Source: Pseudomonadales bacterium
GTDB taxonomy: Bacteria > Pseudomonadota > Gammaproteobacteria > Pseudomonadales > Halieaceae
Length of the DNA stretch: 64,000 bases
Assembly: GCA_024234815.1 (NCBI GenBank)
Contig: JACKNO010000003.1
Location: 434,001 to 498,000 of the forward strand
Direction of reading: 5' to 3'
The translations under genes and the position numbers were made by a program. The notes below the pieces were generated by a model. It was not told the origin of the DNA, did no database searches, and was given only the letters and a program-made list of their open reading frames with translations. This document shows, in pieces, positions 40,811-49,775 of this stretch. Position 1 is the stretch's first letter. Every line of letters begins with the position of its first letter.

Positions 40811-41437
40811 TCAATCTAACTTGAGGTCCCTGGCTACCAGGTATACCTCCCGCGACCGCGGCCGGGACGCTTTCGGCTTGCGGGTCACGACCTTGCCGAA
40901 AGAGTCCCGGGCGGTACGAAAGAGCTCATCAAAACCCTCGCCGTGAAAGACTTTACTGACAAAAGCCCCCCCCGGCGCCAACACCCGCTGCGCCATGTCC
41001 AACGCCAGTTCAACCAGATATATAGACCGCGGCTGGTCCACAGCGTTCACTCCGCTCATATTGGGCGCCATGTCAGATATCACCAGGTCCACCGGGGTGT
41101 CGCCGATGGCGTCGAGAATCCGCCTGAAGACGTCGTCGCTGGTAAAGTCTCCCTCGATGAACTCTACGCCGGCGAGGCTGTCCATCGGCAGGATGTCCGA
41201 GGCGATAACGCGGCCGGAGTGCCCCACCAGGGCCACCGCCACCTGGGACCATCCCCCGGGCGCACTGCCCAGGTCGAGCACGGTCATGCCGGGCCGGATG
41301 AGCCTGTCCCGCTCCTGTATCTCGAGCAGCTTGTAGCAGGCGCGCGAGCGATAGCCCTCACGCTGGGCCTGCTGCACCCAGGGATCCTCCCGGTGTTCCT
41401 TTAACCAGGCCTTGCTGGAAGATTTTTTCTTCGCCAT
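40811..41437 (-). CDS. rlmE: 23S rRNA 2'-O-methyltransferase RlmE
   Basis: The start at MAKKKSSSKAWLKEHRED gives 208 residues, matching E. coli RlmE. It methylates U2552 in the ribosomal A loop. The SAM motif VLDLGSAPGGWSQV and the catalytic K-D-K-E set (KAWLKEH, SDMAPNMSG, KVFHGEGFDE, late Glu in SREVYLVA) are visible. It is upstream of ftsH on the same strand and divergent from yhbY, the conserved arrangement. Confidence 0.97.
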   Translation of the reverse strand: MAKKKSSSKAWLKEHREDPWVQQAQREGYRSRACYKLLEIQERDRLIRPGMTVLDLGSAPGGWSQVAVALVGHSGRVIASDILPMDSLAGVEFIEGDFTSDDVFRRILDAIGDTPVDLVISDMAPNMSGVNAVDQPRSIYLVELALDMAQRVLAPGGAFVSKVFHGEGFDELFRTARDSFGKVVTRKPKASRPRSREVYLVARDLKLD

Positions 41438-41537
41438 CAGTGTCGGTTTCGTATCAGGGGCCAAATGTGTAGAATGCTCGCCCCCGCAAGGGCCCAGGCG
41501 GATGAGTGCCGCACGGGCATTGTAACCCGGATTGAAT

Positions 41538-41849
41538 ATGAGCAAGAAAGCGAATCAGGACATCAAACAGCTGCGCGCCATCGGTCACAAGCTGAAACCG
41601 GTGGTCACCGTTGCCGGCAACGGCCTCTCCGACAGTGTTTTTGCGGAACTGGAGCGAGCGCTGGCCGACCACGAACTGATCAAGATCAAGCTGGCGGCCG
41701 GCTCCCGCGAGGAGCGTTCGGCGCTGGCGCAAGCCATTTGCGCTCGCTCCGGTGCCGAATTGGTACAGAGCATCGGCAACGTCGTGGTGATCCTGCGCCG
41801 CTCTGTCAAACCCGACCCGCGCCTGTCCAACCTGATCCGCCCGGTCTGA
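41538..41849 (+). CDS. yhbY: CRM-domain RNA-binding protein YhbY
   Basis: Starting at the ATG at 41538 (MSKKANQDIKQLRAIGHKLKPVVTVAGNGLS), the product has 103 residues. It is a single CRM domain with GNGLSDSVFAELERALADHELIKIKL and the tail VGNVVVILRRS-type strand. YhbY binds pre-50S ribosomal particles. It is divergent from rlmE with a 100-bp shared promoter gap, as in other gammaproteobacteria. Confidence 0.95.
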   Translation: MSKKANQDIKQLRAIGHKLKPVVTVAGNGLSDSVFAELERALADHELIKIKLAAGSREERSALAQAICARSGAELVQSIGNVVVILRRSVKPDPRLSNLIRPV

Positions 41850-41979
41850 GACCGCCCCGGCGGGGCCACACCCGCCAGATTCGGGCCGCCGCCCGCACCG
41901 CTTTCGAGAGCGCCCCGCTTCTCACCACAAGTCGCATTCCGCTACACTGACCCCGGCAATACCCAGGGGGCACATCGAC

Positions 41980-42324
41980 ATGGGAGAAATCCTCGACTTT
42001 CCTTCAAAACGGGCCCAGGGACTCGCCTTCCTCGACCGGGAACTGCGTGCGCTGCTCACTGGCCGCGGTGCCGACGAGCGCTTGATCGACTTCGCCGTGA
42101 GCCAGCTCACCCGCACCTATGCCCAGCTTAGCGAGTCGGAACAATACAGCTTCAGCATCGAACTGCCCGACGCCATGGACCCACGCGACAGGGACTCCCT
42201 GAACCGGCAAATCAATGCCGGCCTGGAAGGCATCCGCGCGGAAAATCATTCACTGATGGTCCAGTTGATAGCGCGCCTGGTGCTGGCGGAACTGCGCCTG
42301 TTCCAGCACGAAAGGGTGGAATGA
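41980..42324 (+). CDS. Conserved-looking hypothetical protein
   Basis: The 114-residue product (MGEILDFPSKRAQGLAFLDRELRALLTGRGADERLIDFAVSQL) is predicted helical and acidic, without signal peptide or membrane helix. It lies 130 bp after yhbY and convergent with feoB. Codon pattern and length look like a real gene, but I do not recognise the family. A 7-bp hairpin without T-tract lies just after it (42356-42374). Confidence 0.65.
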   Translation: MGEILDFPSKRAQGLAFLDRELRALLTGRGADERLIDFAVSQLTRTYAQLSESEQYSFSIELPDAMDPRDRDSLNRQINAGLEGIRAENHSLMVQLIARLVLAELRLFQHERVE

Positions 42325-42380
42325 ATCGCTCCGGATGGCGCCGGGCGGCCGGACAGCAAGGCGTGTAGCCTTGCGTGACA

Positions 42381-44216
42381 CTAGGTCAGCAGGGCAGCCA
42401 GGTGGTAAATGGCCAACGCCGCCGCGTAAGCCAGCAGCAGGTAGCCAACAAACATTTTGAGTGCCAGCGTACCGGAACCGCTCTCCTTTGACAGGATGGC
42501 AACCGTGGACACGCATTGCAGGGCTATGGCGAAGAACACCAGCAGTGCGAGTCCGGAGCCGATCGCGAGGTCACTGGCCTGGATCTGTTGCACCAGGGGC
42601 GTCATGTTCTCGTCCGCCGCTTCAATCCCGAATATAGTGCCCAGAGTGCCGACGAACACCTCGCGCGCCAGGAACGAGGTAAGAATAGCCACCGCGTATC
42701 GCCAGTCCAGCCCCAGCGGGGCGAACAGGGGTTCCACTATCCGACCCAGGTAGCCCAGCCAGGACGTGCCAAGGTCGGTACCGTAGTTCGGGAAGTACCC
42801 CAGCACCCAGATGACCATGGTCACGGCGAAGATGATCTTGCCCGCCTTGGTAACAAAGTGCTTCGAGCGGTTCCAGGCGTTGCGCAGCAGAGGGCCCAGG
42901 CCGGGAACCCGGTACGGGGGCAACTCCAGCACGAAGGGCAGGTCTGTGTAGTGGTCCTTGCTGGTGCGCGAGATCAAACCGGTCACCAGCAGCCCGCAGA
43001 ACATCCCGAAAAAATAGATGCAGAACATGGCCAGCCCCTGCCAGCCCACCAGCCCGCCCAGGGCAGTTCCGGAGGGAATGAAGGCGGCTATCAGCAGCGT
43101 GTACACCGGCAGGCGGGCGGAACAGGGCATCAGAGGGATGGCCATATAGGTCAGCAGGCGCTTGCGCGGCGAGTCGATGGCGCGGGCGGCATAGATACCC
43201 GGAATAGCGCAGGCGACGCCCGAGAGCATGGGAATGAAGCTTTTGCCCGTGAGCCCGAACAGGCGCAGCGGCTTGTGGCAGATAAGCGCCGCCCGCGCCA
43301 TGTAACCGGAATCTTCCAGCAGGCCGATGACAAAAGTCAGCACGAAAATCTGCGGCACGAATACCAGGAAAGCGCCAATACCGCCGAACAGGGCATCCGC
43401 CGTGAAGTCCTTCGCCACCTGCCCGCCTATCAGCGGCACAACGAGGTCGGCCAGGGTCCCAAGGCCCAACTCCACTGCATCCATCGCTGGGGCCGACCAG
43501 GTGAAGATGGACTGGAACAGCAGGTACATGATGGCAAAGAAAGCGAAACCACCGGTGACCGAATGCAGGAAGAAACTGTCCAGCCGGGTCTGCGTTCGCA
43601 CCAGGATATCGCCCTTGGGGCCGTAGCGGCGCGCCAGCTGGTGGGCGGAACCGCGCAACAGCATATCGGGGGCATCCAGCAGGTGGGCCCTGGGCGGCTG
43701 CGGCACCGCTTCGCGCACGGCCTCAATCTGCCGCAGTATTTCCCTGGTTCCCTTTCCGGTGCGGGCGGACACGCCGATCACCGGCGTCTGCAGGGCGGCA
43801 CTGAGCTCCTCGACGTCCAGCGACAAGCCGTGGTGGTCCAACACGTCAATCATATTGGCCAGCACGGTCACGGGCTTTTGTTGACGCTCACAGTCGCGGA
43901 TTACCTGCAGGGTAAAATAAAGACTTTTTTCCAGGCGGGTCGCATCGATAAGGCAGAGCACCTGCTCCACCTCCGGGTCCTGCAGCGCCTTGTGAAAGTA
44001 CTCGACGGCTACCTTCTCCTCCGCAGAAATTGCCTGCAGGGAATAGGTACCGGGGAAATCCACCAACGTGGTATCGGCAAGATCGCGCATTTTCCCGGTA
44101 CCGACATCGACGGTAATGCCAGGAAAGTTGGCGACCTTGTGGTGCAGGCCGGTAAGCCGGTTGAACAACAGGCTCTTGCCCGAATTGGGGCTGCCGATCA
44201 GGATAATTTTAGGCAT
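42381..44216 (-). CDS. feoB: Ferrous iron transporter FeoB
   Basis: The start at MPKIILIGSPNSGKSLLFNR gives 611 residues, shorter than the about 770 of E. coli FeoB but complete in its motifs. The cytoplasmic G domain has GSPNSGKS, DFPGTYSL and NMIDVL. The membrane part has both gate regions with the conserved cysteine motif (PCSARLPVYTLLIAAF) and FLAREVFVGTLGTIFG. It imports Fe(II) across the inner membrane. Its start overlaps the end of feoA by 8 bp. Confidence 0.94.
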   Translation of the reverse strand: MPKIILIGSPNSGKSLLFNRLTGLHHKVANFPGITVDVGTGKMRDLADTTLVDFPGTYSLQAISAEEKVAVEYFHKALQDPEVEQVLCLIDATRLEKSLYFTLQVIRDCERQQKPVTVLANMIDVLDHHGLSLDVEELSAALQTPVIGVSARTGKGTREILRQIEAVREAVPQPPRAHLLDAPDMLLRGSAHQLARRYGPKGDILVRTQTRLDSFFLHSVTGGFAFFAIMYLLFQSIFTWSAPAMDAVELGLGTLADLVVPLIGGQVAKDFTADALFGGIGAFLVFVPQIFVLTFVIGLLEDSGYMARAALICHKPLRLFGLTGKSFIPMLSGVACAIPGIYAARAIDSPRKRLLTYMAIPLMPCSARLPVYTLLIAAFIPSGTALGGLVGWQGLAMFCIYFFGMFCGLLVTGLISRTSKDHYTDLPFVLELPPYRVPGLGPLLRNAWNRSKHFVTKAGKIIFAVTMVIWVLGYFPNYGTDLGTSWLGYLGRIVEPLFAPLGLDWRYAVAILTSFLAREVFVGTLGTIFGIEAADENMTPLVQQIQASDLAIGSGLALLVFFAIALQCVSTVAILSKESGSGTLALKMFVGYLLLAYAAALAIYHLAALLT

Positions 44217-44457
44217 CGGCAGCCACCAGCCGGACGTGGATATGGTCGGCCACCTCTTCGTCCAGGGAGAATATCGTATTGCTGACGCGGTAGACTTTGG
44301 GCGCGCCAAACGCCACGGACTGGACACAGGCCACGACCTCACCGGGATGGAAACCGAACTCCATCATCCGGGTGCGGTAATTCTCCGGCAAGACATCGTC
44401 ATAGCCCAGGATTTCGCAGCGATCACCAGCCCTGAGGCGCCAAAGTGAGAGATTCAT
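44209..44457 (-). CDS. feoA: Ferrous iron transport protein FeoA
   Basis: The 82-residue SH3-like protein (MNLSLWRLRAGDRCEILGYDD ... RMMEFGFHPGEVVACVQ) is FeoA, a cytoplasmic partner needed for FeoB activity. It overlaps feoB by 8 bp and lies downstream of a Fur-box-like sequence in the gap after greA. No FeoC is present. Confidence 0.92.
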   Translation of the reverse strand: MNLSLWRLRAGDRCEILGYDDVLPENYRTRMMEFGFHPGEVVACVQSVAFGAPKVYRVSNTIFSLDEEVADHIHVRLVAADA

Positions 44458-44524
44458 GGTTATTGTTGATACCGCCTGTGCCGCCGACCGTTGGCGGGTT
44501 CGCCCAAAGGCGACATGATATCCT

Positions 44525-44543
44525 AAATGAGAATTATTTGCAT
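44525..44543 (-). promoter_or_regulatory. Fur box upstream of feoAB
   Basis: AAATGAGAATTATTTGCAT on the plus strand (minus: ATGCAAATAATTCTCATTT) fits the Fur 19-bp box and lies between greA and feoA. It predicts iron-dependent repression of feoAB independent of the carBA-greA transcript. Confidence 0.75.
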
Positions 44544-44574
44544 AGCGATGGAGGAGATGAAAACGGGAGGTGAA

Positions 44575-45051
44575 TCAGACATGCTGCACCTGGTCTATTT
44601 CGTATTCGATGTCGCCGCCGGGCGCCCTCACTACCACGATGTCGCCCTCTTCCTTACCGATCAGGGCGCGGGCAATGGGTGAACCTATGGAGATCAGGTT
44701 CTTTTTCACATCGGCTTCATCCTCACCGACAATACGATAGGTCACCGTCTCGTTGGTCGCGACGTTGAGCAGGTCGATCGTTGTTCCGAATATGACTTTG
44801 CCCGTACGGGGAATCGCGGTGACGTCGATAACCTGGGCATTACCCAGTTTGCCTTCGATCTCCATGATCCGCCCTTCGTTAAAACTCTGCTGCTCGCGGG
44901 CGGCGTGGTACTCGGCATTTTCCTTGAGGTCGCCGTGAGCCCTGGCTTCCGCGATAGCCTCACTTATCCGCGGCCGTTCCACCCGTTTCAGGTGCTCGAG
45001 TTCCTGCCTGAGGCTGGCCTCCCCGGAGACAGTCATCGGAAATTTGTTCAT
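44575..45051 (-). CDS. greA: Transcription elongation factor GreA
   Basis: The 158-residue factor rescues backtracked RNA polymerase by stimulating transcript cleavage. The N-terminal coiled coil with the acidic tip (EARAHGDLKENAEYHAAREQQSFNEGRI) and the C-terminal FKBP-like domain (VTYRIVGEDEADVKKNLISIGSPIARALIGKEEGD) are complete. Its ATG overlaps the carB stop (ATGA), so it is coupled to carBA as in Pseudomonas. Confidence 0.97.
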   Translation of the reverse strand: MNKFPMTVSGEASLRQELEHLKRVERPRISEAIAEARAHGDLKENAEYHAAREQQSFNEGRIMEIEGKLGNAQVIDVTAIPRTGKVIFGTTIDLLNVATNETVTYRIVGEDEADVKKNLISIGSPIARALIGKEEGDIVVVRAPGGDIEYEIDQVQHV

Positions 45052-48000
45052 GCCACTATGCTCCTGTGCAGGTCCTGCAAGCGCCGCACTTTCTGGTCCC
45101 CATCCTGTTTCAGCGCCATGCAGACCGCCTCGGCCGCCGCCAGAGTGGTCGTATAGAACACCCTGTGGGACTCCGCAGTGGCCCTGATGGCGGCCGAATC
45201 GGCGATTGCGCGCCTGCCTTCGGTGGTGTTGATAATCATTTCTGCTTCGTCATTCTTTATCAGGTCGACAATATGCGGCCGCCCCTCCTGCACCTTGTTT
45301 ACCCGGCGCACGGTCATACCCGCCTGCTCCAGCGCGTCGGCCGTACCGGCGGTCGCAGCCAGGGAGAAGCCAAGCTCGACCAGGTCCCGGGCTACCAGCA
45401 CGGCCCCCGGCTTGTCCACATCGCGCACACTGATCAATACGGTACCGCTCGTGGGCGGTGCCTGACCAGCGGCCAACTGTGCCTTGGCAAAGGCGCTGGC
45501 GAAGGTATCACCCGTACCCATCACCTCACCGGTGGAGCGCATCTCCGGGCCGAGAATCGGGTCGACGCCGGGGAACTTGTTAAAGGGCAGCACCGCCTCC
45601 TTGACGCTGTAGTAAGGCGGAACCACTTCGCGGGTATAACCCTGCGACTCAAGGCTCTGCCCGACCATACAACGGGCTGCCACCTTGGCCAGGGAAACGC
45701 CCACGCACTTCGAGACAAAGGGCACCGTGCGCGACGCCCGGGGATTCACCTCTATCACGTAGGTCTTATCGTCCTGCCAGGCCAACTGCACATTCATCAG
45801 GCCAATAACCCCGAGTTCCAGCGCCATCTGTCGCACCTGCTCGCGCATCTCGTCCTGTACTTTCGCATCCAGGCTGTAGGGCGGCAGTGAGCAGGCGGAA
45901 TCGCCGGAATGCACCCCGGCCTGTTCGATATGCTGCATGATCGCGCCTATCACCACCTGCTTGCCGTCGCTGACCGCGTCGATATCCACTTCTATGGCGG
46001 CGCTGAGAAAACGGTCCAGCAGCACCGGCGAGTCGGCGGAAACCCGCACCGCATCGCGCATATAGCGCAGCAGGTCCTCTTCGCGGTAGACGATTTCCAT
46101 GGCCCGGCCACCCAGTACATAGGAGGGTCGTACAACCAGCGGGTAACCGATTCTGCTTGCTGCCTCTACGGCCGCGTCGACACTGCGCACCGTGGTGTTG
46201 TCCGGTTGCAGCAGACCCAGCTTCTGGATCATGTGCTGGAATCGCTCCCTGTCCTCGGCCCGGTCGATGGCGTCCGGCGTGGTGCCGATAATCGGAACGC
46301 CAGCGGCTTCCAGCGCCCGGGCGAGTTTCAACGGCGTCTGGCCGCCAAACTGCACGATGACACCCTTGGGTTTCTCGAGATCGACAATGGCCAGAACATC
46401 TTCCAGGGTAACCGGCTCAAAATACAGGCGGTCCGAGGTGTCGTAATCGGTGGACACGGTTTCCGGGTTGCAGTTGACCATGATGGCTTCGTAGCCATCC
46501 TCGCGCATGGCGAGGGCGGCATGCACGCAGCAATAATCGAATTCTATGCCCTGCCCGATGCGGTTCGGGCCGCCGCCGATAACCAGTATCTTGTCGCGGT
46601 CGGTGGGGGCGGCCTCGCACTCTTCTTCATAGGTCGAGTACATGTAGGCGGTGGCCGACGCAAATTCCGCGGCGCAGGTATCCACGCGCTTGTAAACCGG
46701 GCGCACCCCCAGGCCGAGCCTGTGAGCTCTCACCCGGGATTCCGATGCGTCCAACAGTACCGACAGGCGCTCATCGGAAAAGCCCTTGCGCTTGAGGGAG
46801 AACATGCGGCGGTAGTCGATATCTTCCAGGTTGACGGCTTTCAGCCCGTCTTCCGTTTCGACCAGATCCCGGATCTGCACCAGGAACCAGGGGTCCACCC
46901 CCGAGTAGCGATAGATGTCGTTCAGTTCCATACCGGCCCGGAATGCATCGGCGATGTACCAGATCCGCTCCGGGCGGGGGTTGGAGAGCTCGGAAACCAG
47001 TTGTTCATTGGCATCGGGGCTATCCACGTCGATCATATGCTCGAACCCCGCCGAGCCTACCTCGAGTCCGCGCAGGGCCTTCTGCAGGGACTCCTGGAAG
47101 GTACGCCCGATAGCCATCACCTCGCCCACTGACTTCATCTGCGTGGTCAGGCGCGAATCCGCGGTGGCGAACTTTTCGAAGGCGAACCGCGGAATCTTGG
47201 TGACAACGTAATCGATGGCGGGCTCAAAAGACGCCGGTGTGGTGCCGCCCGTTATATCGTTCTGCAGTTCGTCCAGGGTGAAACCGACCGCCAGTTTGGC
47301 CGCCACCTTGGCGATGGGGAAACCCGTGGCCTTGGAGGCCAGGGCCGAGGAGCGGGACACCCGCGGATTCATTTCAATAATCACCATCCGCCCGGTTTTC
47401 GGATCCTGCCCGAACTGGACATTGGAACCCCCCGTCTCCACGCCAATCTCGCGCAGGACCGCCAGTGAGGCGTTGCGCATGATCTGGTATTCCTTGTCCG
47501 TCAGGGTCTGGGCGGGGGCCACGGTGATCGAGTCGCCCGTGTGCACGCCCATGGCGTCGAAATTTTCAATGGAGCAGACGATGATGCAGTTGTCATTTTT
47601 GTCCCGCACCACCTCCATCTCGAACTCTTTCCAGCCGATCAGGGACTCGTCGATGAGCAGTTCATTGGTGGGCGACAGGTCGAGCCCGCGCACGCAGATT
47701 TTCTCGAACTCATCGCGGTTATAGGCGATGCCCCCGCCCGAGCCACCCATGGTAAAGGACGGGCGGATGATGCAGGGGAAACCGATCTGGTCCAGTACCT
47801 GGAAAGATTCCTCCAGGCTGTGAGCGAAGGCCGAGCGCGGGGTTTCAAGGCCGATGCGGCGCATGGCCCGATCGAACAACTGGCGGTCCTCGGCCATGTC
47901 GATGGCCTCTTTGGTAGCGCCTATCATCTCGACGCCATGCGCCTCCAACACACCTTCCCGGGCCAGGTCCAGGGCGCAATTGAGCGCGGTCTGCCCGCCC

Positions 48001-48269
48001 ATGGTGGGCAACAGGGCGTCGGGTTTTTCCTCCTCGATAATACGCGCCACGGTACGCCACTCGATGGGCTCGATGTAGGTGGCATCGGCCATGGCCGGGT
48101 CGGTCATGATGGTGGCCGGGTTGGAGTTAACCAGAATTACCCGGTAGCCCTCCTCGCGCAGGGCTTTACAGGCCTGGGCGCCGGAATAATCGAACTCACA
48201 GGCCTGGCCGATAATAATCGGGCCGGCGCCGAGAATCAGGATGCTTTTGATGTCGGTTCTTTTAGGCAT
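45048..48269 (-). CDS. carB: Carbamoyl-phosphate synthase large subunit
   Basis: The 1073-residue enzyme has the typical two homologous halves, each with an ATP-grasp domain (SFTMGGSGGGIAYN and PSYVLGGRAMEIVY), followed by the oligomerisation region and a C-terminal allosteric MGS-like domain (TVLISVRDVDKPG onward). With CarA it makes carbamoyl phosphate for arginine and pyrimidine synthesis. It follows carA by 6 bp and overlaps greA. Confidence 0.98.
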   Translation of the reverse strand: MPKRTDIKSILILGAGPIIIGQACEFDYSGAQACKALREEGYRVILVNSNPATIMTDPAMADATYIEPIEWRTVARIIEEEKPDALLPTMGGQTALNCALDLAREGVLEAHGVEMIGATKEAIDMAEDRQLFDRAMRRIGLETPRSAFAHSLEESFQVLDQIGFPCIIRPSFTMGGSGGGIAYNRDEFEKICVRGLDLSPTNELLIDESLIGWKEFEMEVVRDKNDNCIIVCSIENFDAMGVHTGDSITVAPAQTLTDKEYQIMRNASLAVLREIGVETGGSNVQFGQDPKTGRMVIIEMNPRVSRSSALASKATGFPIAKVAAKLAVGFTLDELQNDITGGTTPASFEPAIDYVVTKIPRFAFEKFATADSRLTTQMKSVGEVMAIGRTFQESLQKALRGLEVGSAGFEHMIDVDSPDANEQLVSELSNPRPERIWYIADAFRAGMELNDIYRYSGVDPWFLVQIRDLVETEDGLKAVNLEDIDYRRMFSLKRKGFSDERLSVLLDASESRVRAHRLGLGVRPVYKRVDTCAAEFASATAYMYSTYEEECEAAPTDRDKILVIGGGPNRIGQGIEFDYCCVHAALAMREDGYEAIMVNCNPETVSTDYDTSDRLYFEPVTLEDVLAIVDLEKPKGVIVQFGGQTPLKLARALEAAGVPIIGTTPDAIDRAEDRERFQHMIQKLGLLQPDNTTVRSVDAAVEAASRIGYPLVVRPSYVLGGRAMEIVYREEDLLRYMRDAVRVSADSPVLLDRFLSAAIEVDIDAVSDGKQVVIGAIMQHIEQAGVHSGDSACSLPPYSLDAKVQDEMREQVRQMALELGVIGLMNVQLAWQDDKTYVIEVNPRASRTVPFVSKCVGVSLAKVAARCMVGQSLESQGYTREVVPPYYSVKEAVLPFNKFPGVDPILGPEMRSTGEVMGTGDTFASAFAKAQLAAGQAPPTSGTVLISVRDVDKPGAVLVARDLVELGFSLAATAGTADALEQAGMTVRRVNKVQEGRPHIVDLIKNDEAEMIINTTEGRRAIADSAAIRATAESHRVFYTTTLAAAEAVCMALKQDGDQKVRRLQDLHRSIVA

Positions 48270-48275
48270 ACGAAA

Positions 48276-49433
48276 TCAGCTTTTTCCTTGGGGACGGCCA
48301 CCCGACCGCGCGGTCATCAGCTCGATGAAATGATCAAACAAAGGCGCTGCGTCGTGCGGCCCCGGGCTGGCTTCCGGGTGACCCTGGAAGCTGAAGGCGC
48401 TCTTGTCGGTGCGGGCGATGCCCTGCAAAGAGCCGTCAAACAGGGATTTGTGGGTAATCCTCAACTTGGCGGGCAATCCGCTTTCATCTACCGCAAAGCC
48501 GTGATTCTGGCTGGTAATCAGCACGGTGCCGTCATCGAGGTTCTGCACCGGGTGGTTGGCGCCATGATGGCCGAATTTCATTTTCATGGTGGCGGCGCCG
48601 CTCGCCAACGCCAACAACTGGTGGCCGAGGCAGATACCGAATACCGGTATGTCTGTTTCCAGGATGGCCTTGATGGCATCGATGGCATAGTCGCAGGGTT
48701 CGGGGTCTCCGGGGCCGTTGGACAGGAACACGCCGTCCGGATTGAGCGCCAGCACCTCCGCTGCCGGTGTCTGGGCGGGCACCACAGTCAGGCGACAGCC
48801 CCGGTCCACGAGCATGCGTAAAATATTGCGTTTGACACCGAAGTCATACGCCACCACATGCCATGGCAGCTCCGACCCGGGTCGCTGGCTGTAGCCGACG
48901 CCGAACACCCAACTGCCTTCGTCCCAGGCATAGCTTTTATCGACCGATACCTCTTTGGCCAGGTCCATGCCCTTGAGGCCGGCGAAATCCCGGGCCAGTG
49001 CCAGCGCCTGTTCCTCATCGATATTGTCACCGGCCATCAGGCAACCGTTGAGCGCGCCCTTGTCCCGGAGAATGCGGGTGAGGCGGCGGGTATCGATATC
49101 GGCGATCGCGACTATGCCGCGCTGCTCCAGGTACTCCTGCAGGCCCTGTTCGTTGCGGTAGTTACTGGCGAGCAGCGGCAGGTCCCGGATCACCAGCCCC
49201 GCGGCCCAGATTGCCGCGGACTCCTCGTCTTCCGGATTGGTGCCGGTGTTGCCGATATGGGGATATGTCAGGGTGACAATCTGGCGGGCGTAGGAGGGGT
49301 CGGTGAGAATTTCCTGATAGCCGCTCATGGCGGTATTGAAAACAACTTCGCCTACCGATACCCCCGCGGCGCCTATCGCCAGGCCTTTGAAAATACTTCC
49401 ATCTTCAAGTGCCAGAATGGCCGGACTGGACAA
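48276..49433 (-). CDS. carA: Carbamoyl-phosphate synthase small (glutaminase) subunit
   Basis: I place the start at a TTG (49433): GGAGG lies 5 nt upstream and the product then begins MSSPAILALEDGSIFKG, 385 residues. The E. coli gene also starts with TTG. The N-terminal domain is followed by a class I glutamine amidotransferase with nucleophile Cys in FGICLGHQL and the His/Glu pair in GHPEASPGP. It hydrolyses glutamine and passes ammonia to CarB. A promoter and an attenuator-like hairpin precede it. Confidence 0.97.
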   Translation of the reverse strand: MSSPAILALEDGSIFKGLAIGAAGVSVGEVVFNTAMSGYQEILTDPSYARQIVTLTYPHIGNTGTNPEDEESAAIWAAGLVIRDLPLLASNYRNEQGLQEYLEQRGIVAIADIDTRRLTRILRDKGALNGCLMAGDNIDEEQALALARDFAGLKGMDLAKEVSVDKSYAWDEGSWVFGVGYSQRPGSELPWHVVAYDFGVKRNILRMLVDRGCRLTVVPAQTPAAEVLALNPDGVFLSNGPGDPEPCDYAIDAIKAILETDIPVFGICLGHQLLALASGAATMKMKFGHHGANHPVQNLDDGTVLITSQNHGFAVDESGLPAKLRITHKSLFDGSLQGIARTDKSAFSFQGHPEASPGPHDAAPLFDHFIELMTARSGGRPQGKS

Positions 49434-49476
49434 GCAAACCTCCAAATTCTGCGGAATAACGCCGTTTGCCGTGCGC

Positions 49477-49518
49477 TCACAAAAAGGCGAGATGGGAAAC
49501 CTCATCTCGCCTCATCAT
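49477..49518 (-). promoter_or_regulatory. carA leader: attenuator hairpin with overlapping short ORF
   Basis: In the carA leader the minus strand forms a perfect 10-bp stem (AGGCGAGATG / CATCTCGCCT, 49512-49503 with 49494-49485) followed by TTTTT, a rho-independent terminator 50 nt before the carA start. No gene upstream on this strand needs it, so it reads as an attenuator. A 13-codon frame (MMRRDEVSHLAFL, 49518-49477) spans the hairpin and could be a leader peptide. The plus strand lacks a T-tract. The rest of the gap to 49775 holds the promoter and nothing else I can name. Confidence 0.65.
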
Positions 49519-49594
49519 GTCTGTTCAGCACTGGTTATTCATGGGGATACACGGGGCCCGATGCGCTGGCCGGACCCGTGAAATCTGGCGGCAG

Positions 49595-49623
49595 ATTGTA
49601 GGGGATAGACCCCCGGGTGTCCA
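49595..49623 (-). promoter_or_regulatory. carA promoter
   Basis: Minus-strand TGGACA (49623-49618) and TACAAT (49600-49595) are 17 bp apart, each one mismatch from consensus. The predicted start lies about 155 nt before carA, placing the terminator-like hairpin inside the leader. Confidence 0.7.
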
Positions 49624-49775
49624 TACCGGTCGGCCGATCATTATGGGCCGCGCCCATCAAAGCCCGGATTCCCGTGGACCGCCCGGCAAAATTCTCATCA
49701 CCGGACGGGCGCCAGCGGGCTGCCAGCCCATCAGCGGTTCACCCCGCAATTGCTTTGCCGGCAGATATCCCTATC

